Of a DNA stretch of 64,000 bases, positions 55,088-64,000 are shown one piece after another. The stretch lies in NCBI GenBank assembly GCA_037176885.1, contig JAWWNJ010000001.1, forward strand, positions 3,596,001 to 3,660,000. The letters are read 5' to 3'. A model generated the notes under the pieces. It saw only the letters and a program-made list of their open reading frames with translations. It was not told the origin of the DNA and did not search any database. The stretch's first letter is position 1, and every line of letters starts with the position of its first letter. A program made the position numbers and the translations under genes. Source of the DNA: Favolaschia claudopus (taxonomy: Eukaryota; Basidiomycota; Agaricomycetes; Agaricales; Mycenaceae).

Positions 55088-58059
55088 TCATGCAGTCTGT
55101 AATACTAATCGAAGTTGCGCTCTCTGCACCACGGCTTTCACCCTCGCATCATGCTTCCCACCCAAAAAATCATACGCTTTCTGTAGCAAATCATCCAACA
55201 GTTCCTTGTGTGTCTCCAGGTGCTTGGTTATGAACGCAATGGACACCGCTGTCGCCCACACCGCTCTGTCTATCGGAAGTGCATCGGCCTCGTCGAATAT
55301 ATCATCACCTACAACCTGCCGAATCGACTCGTCAAACGATCCATCATACAACTGTAATGCAGCCAGTCGAACGACTTCCGGATGCACGGACGGCGGAGGA
55401 GCCGGCGGTTCTGGAACCGCTTGTCGTATACGTTGTCGGCGTTCCTCGCGTAACGTTGACGGAGCAAGCCCCAAAGGCTCCAATTTAGGTGAAGGGCTAC
55501 GCTGCATTTGAGCGTCTTCCTCCGAGATTGGGGGTGGCTCGGTACTCGAGTCGCTCCAATCTGAGTCATAAGATCCTTCAAGAGAGCTAAGAGTGGAAAA
55601 TGTCGCTGCGCTTGCGTATCCTCCTCTATCCGCGTCGAGGTCGTCCCGATCATCAACAGCGTCCCCGCGCCACGGCACAGGAAGGCGTGGTCCAGGATCT
55701 ACTGGGGTTGTACTGGGCAATGCATTGAAGATGCTGCTGACTAAACGGCTGCCAAAGTCGAATAGCCCTTGCAAAGGGGACTCTGGAGGATTCGGCGAAC
55801 TTTGACGAGGCCGAGGTTCAGGCGACTGACCTCTCCTACTTCTTCGCCGCCGTGCAGTGTTTCCTGAGTCTACAGCAACAAACGAAGTGTGCCGGCTAGC
55901 GACCTGGTACCTCTCCCCGAGACGTACGATAGACGCCTTCCGGATATCAGCCTCAGACGCATCACCAATGGCTTGCGCGAGCGGTGCTGTTCGCTCCTGG
56001 TGGTCTTGGATCAGCCGCCATGCGGCAACGGTGTGCACTAATGGAAGTCCAGGTTCTGAGTCCGCCAGCTGGATCCCACGAATAGGCACCGTCAGCTCGA
56101 ACGTAGCGTCCTCGCCATCTAGTTGTCCTCGAAGAACAACCTCCTTTGGAACAATTTTCTTTCTCAACGTGAGGATAGCATAGACATTCATCCTGGTTGA
56201 TGCATGAATGTTCAAGATATCGGCAGGAGATTGCTGAACAGCCGGCGCCGGTCGGAGGCGCACAATACCGGGATTCGATGGCGTTGTAAAGTTGACGGTC
56301 TGTGATCGAGTACTGAGGTTTTCGTCCGGAATTCCCCAGTCGATACTGACGCGCTCCAGAAAAGGGGTCCTCCCTGCTCGGAACAGACGAGCACACTTGA
56401 GTAAGATGCTTTCGGTATGGGCAGCAAAAAGACATTCCCCTTCTCCCGCACGAGCTATACCTTCGCACATGGCGCTTGAAACCCCGTCACCAATGCCTAG
56501 GCAAAATACGCGAAGGCGAGCGCCATTGGTGTGTCCTCTCTGAACGGCAGCACCGACGTCCGCAATTGTTGCGTCGATTTCAGTGGCCTGCAAGCATAGT
56601 GAGGTGGGCCTTGGTATCTCGAATACAGAGATTCATACCTCCCCATCTGTGAGCACGAAGACCGCGGTCGGACTCGTTACGCTTCTGTATGAGAAGACTG
56701 TATTCAGTGCAGCTCTGATCTCTGTACCCCCATAATTTGCGGACATGGATGAAACGTGCAGGGTCTGCATAACATGAAGATTAAACAGTCGGCAAGCGAT
56801 GTTAAGCTCACCGCATGCGATAAGGAACTCTGGCTATATGACTGGCTGACCGCCCACAATGAGTCGTGGTGGGAGCCGAAGCTGAATATGTTGAAAGTTG
56901 TTTCACGGGTTGGAAGCATGCGCAGCAAAACTTCCAACGTACTGGAAAGGCCATCTCAAATGTGATTCGACCAAACTGAGTTGAATACCAACCGCTTGGC
57001 AGTCTCGATGCGAGAGCCGCTCATACTCCCACTACGATCCACAACGAATATGTATTCCTGCCCTTCAACGGGAGGAAGCTGAAAGTTCGGGACAATTGTG
57101 AATTGCATAGCGAGGGTATCCGACCGCCGGCCCTCTGGATCCTGTTGAAGCTCTGCGAAACATCGCGGCGAATCCAAATCATCGGCTTTGATGATGAGGA
57201 TGAAATCGCGGTCCAAAAAAGTCAAAGAGCGATATTTCACAGTTGAACGTCGGCGCGATGGTCGTCCTAGATGCGTCGGATATTTAGTTTCCTTAACGTC
57301 CTCAGGGTGACTCGGACTGGCTATGCTTTGAATGCGGCCGGCGGTTTGTATATCGGCGTTGATACGAATGCGGGTTGAGGAAGATGGGGCTGCTGCGCCG
57401 TCTAGAGCTACTAGAGGAGCCCCGTAGCGCTCTCCAACACAATACGGCAATTGAAACCTGATCTCATCGGCGTTGTCGTCGTTTGGAAGGGTCATAGTGT
57501 ACTGAAAGTCCATGGGATTCGAACGGTATTCATGGACGGACAGCGAACGCACCACGAGCTTTGTAGACACCGTTGAATGTGCAGGAATGGAGCCAACAGA
57601 AATCGTGAAAACTGTACATATTGACAGTTGAGCAAGGGTCAAATTCTGCGTCAGTATGAATACGGACCATCATCTGTCACCCACTCAAGCAAACTCGTCT
57701 CCTGGCCTTGGGAAATGGCTTGCTCATATTCTTCCCGCGCTTTGGTTTTTTCCTTACACACCGCAGTGACGATACGATCGTCTGATGTTCTCATTTCAAA
57801 AGCGCATACCGCCCCGCTAGCTGGCACAGGAAAATAATAGACAGCTCTTCGTGTTGCAGTATCTAACGGATTGCGATACTTCTGCACCAGGGTCACCCGA
57901 GCGGCGACTGGGCACCGTGAGCAACTTTGCGTGGTCATGAGATTGTGGAAGGCGTTCACCGTCAATAATGAATATGTTCGCCTTCATCTCGTCCAGTACT
58001 AGATGTTGTCGGTCCTCTGCGGAGGTTCCATGCACGATCCCATTGCCGCTGATAGACAT
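55088..58059 (-). CDS. VIT and von Willebrand A domain protein
   Basis: Six exons (57960-58059, 57668-57907, 56993-57611, 56812-56941, 56639-56764, 55088-56587) sum to 2715 nt, 904 aa. VIT domain: ARVTLVQKYRNP, YYFPVPASGAVCAFEM, AREEYEQAI. VWA domain with intact MIDAS: FVVDRSGSMSGSR (DxSxS), later NYGGTEI and VFVLTDGE. A beta-rich region and a Pro/Ser linker (residues ~600-750) follow, then a helical C-terminus. The layout is like the cytosolic PARP4/ITIH-related proteins found in many fungi; no signal peptide is seen. The role in fungi is not established. The start at 58059 is the only ATG that gives a family-like N-terminus. Confidence 0.85.
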
Positions 58060-58735
58060 GCTGCGAGCAGTTGGGGTATGCAATTACGTTCACCCTCGTC
58101 GGCCTACTTATATCCCTGCAGTGTACCCACGCTGATTCCACGACGATACAGAGACAAAGCGGGAGTGACATAAATCCCTTAAGCTGGGGGTCGTCGCGAG
58201 GCGCGATGTGTATGAAAAGGCGCCCAACGAAGCCATTCGGCGAGGCCGCGGCGACAATTTTTTCGCAAAAGGAAAAACAATTGAGACGAAACAGGGCGTC
58301 CGGATGTACAGTCAAATAGACTTCGATGGCCAATGACTGGTGGCGGACAAGATTAACAGCAGTGAAGCGCTCAAGCTAGCGCCATCGAACGAAAAGGGTA
58401 ACAAAAAGGCGGAGAAGGTCTGGCTGGCCGTAAGCTGGAGAAGGCTGGCAGAGAGAGCACATGGTGTGTCCTAGCGCGAAACCGGTCATCGACCAACAAT
58501 GGCTCGTCGTTGTAGTCGTTGTTGACGGAGACTTGTATTTTGGGTTGATTTCGGGTGTTTCGGCCGGCGGGTTTACTCGGACTACCGCGTGCCGATTTAC
58601 GCGTCACTCGGGGCGCGGGCCGAGCGCGGCTTCCGGAATATCTTTTTTCTTGAAAGTTGCAACTCAGCTCGAGACCGTTCGGCGTTGCCCAGCTGGCTTC
58701 TTCAAGCTTCTCCTCCACCCTTGAAGACGACGGAG
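58060..58735. other. Divergent promoter region
   Basis: 676 bp between the VIT-VWA gene (minus) and the carrier gene (plus). Open frames on both strands have no motif. Nothing else recognised. Confidence 0.5.
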
Positions 58736-60178
58736 ATGGCCCCTACTCCTTTCTGGTGCGTTTCTTCGATTTCCCATTCGACATATCACTTATACACCGC
58801 CAATATGCTTAGGCTGGGAGGTGTGTAGCGGGAGACGCGTATTTTCCTTGGTTCTGACCTCTATTCTGCTCTTAGGACTCGCCGCATGCAGTAAATTTCT
58901 TCCCCTTTTCGCTGTACCACTCTGACCCCCATACAGTGGCTTCCTCGTGCACTCATCCATTGGACTTCGCTAAAGTGTCGGTTCTCTTCCTTCGCGTGAA
59001 ATCCTCACCAATTCTATCACAGTCGGATGCAAACCATAGAATCGGCTCCGGGCACTCAGAAACCTTCAATCCTCACCGTTCTACGCGCGTCAATACATGA
59101 GTCGGGCATACGGAGTGTCTACACTGGTCTCACTGCTGCATGGATGCGGCAAATGAGCTACTCGCTCGTGCGGTTGGGAACATACGAGGCCATCAAGGAG
59201 CGTCTTTCCAGGAAAGGTTCACCCTCAACTCCCAGCCTCATTGCCGCAGCCAGCTTTGCGGGTGGTTTGGGTGGTATTGTTGGCAATCCAGCAGGTAGGC
59301 GGCACAATTTCGTTTCCGTGGTGGTGTTAAATTTATTTCATGACACAAATCAGATATTATCCTGGTACGGATGACCAGCGACTCGATGCGACCGCCAGAA
59401 CAACGATATCGCTACTCGAATGCTATCACAGGTCTATTTAGTCTGGCGAAGGAGGAAGGTCTTCGCGGTCTTGGAAGGGGAATCGGGACCAACACAGTTC
59501 GTATCCGCATCGTTATCATTGACCTATCTGACAGTCCTCACTCACCAGACAAGAGCGGTGCTCATGAACGTGCGTCGTCTGTGATAATCAAGGAAATAAA
59601 TTGCTTACAAGCATGCGCCACCAGGCCTCACAAGTTGGCTCGTACGTACATAGTCTCAGCACTTACGACGTCTATTTATTGTCTTTCCAGATACGACTTC
59701 TTCAAGGCGAAACTACTGCGTCACTCTGGCAACGTTTTCAACTATCAACTCAAAGACAATCTTTTACTTCATGTCATAGCTAGTTTATTGGCTGGAACCT
59801 TTGCAACAAGTACTCCAGTTCTCCAGGATCTTTGCCGTCCACTCACTGCATCCTTGTAGCGGTCTGTTCTCCCGCAGACGTCATGCGAACTCGCATCATG
59901 TCTTCGGTGTGTTCTGCTTCTAATAATTATCTCGTATTTATAAACATCGTTTTCAGTCGTCCAGTGCCTCTTTGGTACACGTTCTGACCACTTCAGTCCG
60001 GGAAGAGGGCCCTAGAGTTCTCTTTAGAGGATGGACACCAGCTTTCATGCGACTTGGCCCCAACACCGTCCTACTATTCGTATTTTTCGAGGTATTTCTT
60101 GACACCCTATGCAAATTCGAAGGCTACTGAACGCAATCACAGCAACTTAAAAAAGGCTGGAACAACATGCACCCCTAG
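58736..60178 (+). CDS. DIC1: Mitochondrial dicarboxylate carrier (SLC25 family)
   Basis: About twelve exons, some tiny (58736-58755, 58813-58820, 58876-58890, 58937-58976, then 59023-59294 and others) and the last ending FFEQLKKGWNNMHP at 60178. Three carrier repeats are visible with PxD/ExxK/R motifs: HPLDFAKVRM, NPADIILVRM, SPADVMRTRI. The start APTPFWLGGLAAC and the GTNTTRAVLMNASQVGSYDF segment fit the dicarboxylate carrier (DIC1/SLC25A10) better than other carriers. It would exchange malate or succinate for phosphate across the inner mitochondrial membrane. Substrate choice is by similarity only. Confidence 0.85.
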
Positions 60179-60460
60179 AAAACAAGAAGACAAGGGTAGA
60201 TTCGCGCTCACATCAGGGACAAGCACTCTGCATCTGTATATCATCGCATCTCATTTATTCTTTCCACACGATTATACCTAGGCCGACATAGACTTAGATC
60301 CTATTCCCCTGTATACTGTACCTGTATCATACGCCATACGCATAATCTTATTGCTATAATTCTGTTGAGTGATAGCGAAAATGCATCGATTCCCCCAACC
60401 ATTACAGCGAGCCGCCAATCTGAAGCTACAGTATTTCCCGTGTGGGTATTAGTCTACAGA

Positions 60461-63028
60461 TTACGAGTAACCAGCCCCACCCTCCTCCCCCTCACGCAAC
60501 GACGCAAGCGTCACCGCATCCCCAACGCACACCGTCGCCTCCCCATCACCCTCGCTCAAATCCTCTCTCCACATCAAATGCACACCAAACTCGATCTTCC
60601 CTCGTGCACTCTTCCGCTTCCTCGCCAAACAGCTAAAGGGTTCCTTCGTCTTGCACCCTGTCTTCTGATTAACACAGATCATGAGACATCGTCGACAGCG
60701 CGCGAGGACCTGGAAGGTTTGTGTCCCGATGCGGAGGAGGTCGACGTGGTCTTCGAAGAAAGGGGGTAGAGACGAGGAGGATGAGGAAGAGGGGGGTGAG
60801 GAGAGAAGGAAGTTGGCTCGGAAGCACGCTGGGTGGACGGGATCTTCAGCGGCGGAAATATCTGAATTACGATTATCTCTGATCCATTCATTGACCTGGT
60901 CCACCGAAGGTTGCGTGATGAGAAGAAAAGGCGACTCGTTCGACAGTAGAATCGGAACAGAGCCAGTCGCTCGGTCGAAGTGTGCATGCCGACTTGCGCC
61001 AGCGGATAACCGATGTAGTGTACATTGGAGGTCGAGGAACGCTGAGAACCATTCGTCCGCCGACTCACCTGAGGGAGCCACAGCGACGATGTCACTGCAA
61101 ACATTGGCCGATGCTGTGTCTTCGTCCGATGTATCCAACGGTAAGACTAGATCTGCCATCCCTGGCGCACAAACTACCAACTTCCGCCGTTTCAGATCGA
61201 CCGAGGGTCGGATGAGTGCCATCCTGGGATATTGTTTTTGAGATAATGTTCTTCTGGAAGCGTTGTCTATGAGTAGCCATTCGCGATCGTAACGAAGGCC
61301 AGTTGCAATGATTTGCCAACTAGAATTTCTAGGAATGGACTGTCCGCCGCAGGATTTAATTGGATCTGTTGAAAATCAGGTCCCCACAGAGAATGCTACA
61401 ATGCTTGCGCGTACATAGCATCAGCGTTTTGAGCTTGGCCGCAGCAGGCGCAGAGGATCTTGGAGTCGATAACGGTTTATATAAGGCGACTACCGTCTCG
61501 GAAACGACAAAGTATCGACGAATAAATGATAGCCACTGCAGGACATCATCTATAGTCGAGGATGCGCCGAAAGATATGCGGACGATACCCAGCGGCCGGG
61601 TCTGATCCTGAGGCGAACTAGTGAATTCCTCTGCAATTGTTGTTAACATGGACTACCACAGATACAAGGGAGAAAGCCACCATCATCCCAACAAGACCGT
61701 CCTCTGTTATATTCTGACATCCACTCCTCATCGCTGATGTCGAAGGTAGAGGTCAAAATACCTGTGTTACACAAACCCCCGGTGCGCATTTGGAAGCCGT
61801 TTATTGCAGCCAGCTGCTCAAGATGAACATGTCCAATAAACTCCGAAGAAGGTCCTAGGAGCGAAAACCCGATCGTTGGCCCCGGTTCCTCGAGATACTC
61901 TGAACCGCTAAAGGCTCGATGCTGCTGCACTACAGGACAACCATTCGCATGCCGGAGGAGCGAAAGTTCACGAGTCGCGAATCGCGTCAAGGCAGATACA
62001 TGGCGAGAAACATGTTGTTGCGACTGGTACAAATGCTGATGGACATCCAGAGCCTGGTCCAAGGCAATTATATCGAGAAACGGTAGGGTGCCGTCTTCGA
62101 ATCGCTCGTGTATTGGGCCAGGTACTACAGAGCGCCGTGGTTGAGACCAAAACGGTGAAGAGACTGAGATGGCATCGATTGTTCCTCCACCGAAATAGCT
62201 GGTTCGTTGTAGGTAGGACGCCGAGGATCGCTTTACTATCAGACAGCCAAGCCCGGTGGGATATCCGACTATCTTATAAAACGAGCAAGGTATGAAATCC
62301 GGGGCTTGGTTGATAGGGATGGACGCAAGGTCGAGAATGGCAGTAGAAAGATATGCGGCAGCGTCAAGAAGAATGCAGGCCTGAGGGTGCCGTCGTTTCA
62401 ACTGCACGCCGTACCCAAGTCCGAGCCTCTGTCCGGTTGCATTGCACTGCGCAGGGTAGGCGAATAACGTGGGCGAGGAATCGTCCTGCGAACATTCCAG
62501 CATATCATTAACATCCATTGCAGCGACAACTGCACCTCGACTCAAAGCACATCCGCGAACGCCGACAAGGCTCGTGTGACTCTGCTTCAAGTAGTAATAT
62601 TTTGAACCGTTCTGCCAGGAAAACGCTTCAGCAACTAGCTTCATAGCGGCTGTTGCCCCGGCGGTGAAGATGACATCCCATTGAGACCGCTTCTGAGCGT
62701 CATCGAGCCCGAAAAGGTCTTTGAGGATCCGTCCCCGACATCGTTCGATTTCAAGGGAAGTAGCGATAGACGAGCTCGATCGTGAATGCGGATTCGAATA
62801 TAGAGTAGATCTGATTTTCTCCGTGAAACGATGGAGGGCAGACAACGGAGCAGGGGCAGAGGCAGCGTAGTCCAAATATGTTGTCGATGCGAGGCTCGGC
62901 CCAAATTCCGTAGTACACTGCTGCTGAAACGCCGAATCGCCCAACCCATACGCGTAGTGGTCACCAGCCGCGCGAAGGAATTCTTCTCGTTTTTCGTCGA
63001 TGCGGGGCAAATGCGAAGGGCTCTCCAT
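60461..63028 (-). CDS. MOCOS: Molybdenum cofactor sulfurase
   Basis: Exons 61681-63028, 61415-61630, 60461-61365 sum to 2469 nt, 822 aa. The N-terminal class-V aminotransferase fold has TYLDYAASAP, FTAGATAAMKLVAE, the PLP-lysine motif CSFYKIVGYPTGLG, FGGGTIDAIS and RFEDGTLPF. The C-terminal MOSC part has YPIKSCGGQSI, LRYDREWLL and ending motifs. The enzyme adds the terminal sulfur to Moco of xanthine dehydrogenase-type enzymes (Aspergillus HxB). Introns of 50 and 49 nt restore the frame between the two halves, which otherwise look like separate genes. MOSC carries a low-complexity Ser run (SSPPSSSSSSS). Confidence 0.92.
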
Positions 63029-63429
63029 GCGACCACTAATTAGCAGGCTGAGGAAGTAAAGAGTAAGCTATTTACGTAAGTCATCGCGAACTCACATCAT
63101 CCACTGAACAACCACTGAACAACCGCTGAAGGCAACTTACTGCTGCCCGCCGTTGAATAACTGAAATTCTGGTTCGTTGGGGCGGGGCGCTCAACAACTG
63201 AGAAACACCTTGTGAATTCCAAATTCTGCCGAACAATCCGATCTAGTTCTTTCGGGCGCGTTCAAGTTGTGTCACTCCAGTCTGCCAGACTATTTATGAT
63301 TCTGGGAAATAAAGACTCGCTTATCGGCACGTCTATGTCTATGTGCCACTTTCGGATACTAGTCTAGGGATTGCTTTATACTGTACCCGTCGCGTGGAAA
63401 ACACGCCAGTGGCAGGCGCGCTCTTCTCC
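63029..63429. other. Intergenic with short repeats
   Basis: 401 bp between the divergent MOCOS gene and the next gene. It holds three near-copies of the word ccactgaacaa near 63103-63130. The rest shows nothing clear. Confidence 0.5.
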
Positions 63430-64000
63430 ATGTTTCTTATGAGCTCCTTGCCAGTGGCCATTTCCATTTTCTATGCCTGGTCCTGCATCCAACTGGTGTC
63501 CGCTCTGACTGGCGATGTCAAGATCGATGACACCGACACTACTCATTGGAATTTTGTGGGCTCGTACCATGCAGTGACTCCAACTTCACCTTGCATCGAC
63601 TGTTTTGCCAACCCGGATCCCGGCCTGGTGTATAATAGTACTTGGCACGATGGAGCACTCCGTTCTGGTTCTTTCAAATTCCAAGGTTCTCTCTGACTGT
63701 TCATCCTCCCTCCTACGATACGACACAACCCTCACAGGCAGTGCGGTCTACATCTACGGTGTCGACGTGATCAATCCAGCGAATGTAACATTCGCCATGG
63801 ATAATCCAAGTCTCACTGGCTCCCATTATTATTCTGGCCAAGGTTATGTGTACAACTCCCTTTTCTTCTCGGCCAGCAACCTGGATCCGAGTGTCGAGCA
63901 CACAGTAGCATGGCAAATGGAATTGGGTTCCAAAGGAGGTGGCTCCGCGCTGTTTGACTACGCGGTGATTACTATTGAACTCCCTACTGAATCCTCAAGT
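63430..64000 (+). CDS. Signal-peptide protein, 3' end outside window
   Basis: Exon 1 63430-63685, intron 63686-63737, exon 2 from 63738 to the edge. N-terminus MFLMSSLPVAISIFYAWSC is a signal peptide or anchor. The extracellular part has CIDCFANPDPGL, WHDGALRSGSF, AVYIYGVDV, YNSLFFSASNLD and LFDYAVITIE. This pattern is common in Agaricomycete single-pass membrane proteins that have a Ser/Thr stalk and a transmembrane helix further on; that part is not in the window. The fold looks lectin- or jelly-roll-like, but the function is unknown. Confidence 0.72.

Noticed and set aside
61643..63028. Separate aminotransferase-like gene next to a separate MOSC gene
   Set aside because: A 50-nt and a 49-nt intron join both into one molybdenum cofactor sulfurase with correct phase and motif order.

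Overview
The window is nuclear DNA of a filamentous basidiomycete, most likely an Agaricomycete. Genes sit close together on both strands. Most are cut by many introns of about 45-65 nt with GT..AG borders, and exons can be as short as 6-16 nt. Several proteins are of types I associate with basidiomycetes (F-box/LRR-like proteins, BAG-UIM protein, VIT-VWA protein, a multi-domain hybrid histidine kinase with an N-terminal kinase-like domain). There are no bacterial-type operons, CRISPR arrays or clear tRNA/rRNA genes. I rebuilt exon structures by hand. For most genes the summed exons give an exact multiple of three, which is a strong internal check.

Layout: 0-7 kb holds a GH16 glucanase, a BAG/UIM co-chaperone and a Ran1-like kinase. 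8-13.7 kb holds a BTG/Tob-like protein, an inverted tail-to-tail pair of F-box-like paralogs that both carry a TTAGGG-type element just upstream of the ATG, a GNAT acetyltransferase and a dual-specificity phosphatase. 14-23 kb holds a TPS3/TSL1-like trehalose synthase regulatory subunit, a DUF7726-like protein, the CCA-adding enzyme and an HMG-box factor.

23-35 kb is the accessory-looking part. It is gene-poor and contains a two-gene module present twice in tandem: a small three-exon gene of 88 or 92 codons, then a membrane-anchored disordered protein. The repeat spacing is about 6.2 kb. The promoters of the two membrane-protein genes are still conserved over about 140 bp. A nearly identical 302-bp direct duplication lies between the two copies. 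I recognise neither family, so this is the best candidate for something undescribed.

35-64 kb is housekeeping and signalling: ROK1 helicase (with a GC-AG intron), a GH43-CBM35 galactanase-like enzyme with a 6-nt micro-exon, an RluA-type pseudouridine synthase spread over seven exons, a conserved unknown protein, a 9.5-kb hybrid histidine kinase with a degenerate kinase domain, SUB2/UAP56 with a 369-nt intron, a VIT-VWA protein, a mitochondrial dicarboxylate carrier, molybdenum cofactor sulfurase, and the start of a signal-peptide protein that runs off the window.

Functional themes: RNA metabolism (CCA1, ROK1, SUB2, pseudouridine synthase), stress and signalling (hybrid kinase, Ran1-like kinase, phosphatase, trehalose subunit, BAG), and secreted carbohydrate enzymes (GH16, GH43).
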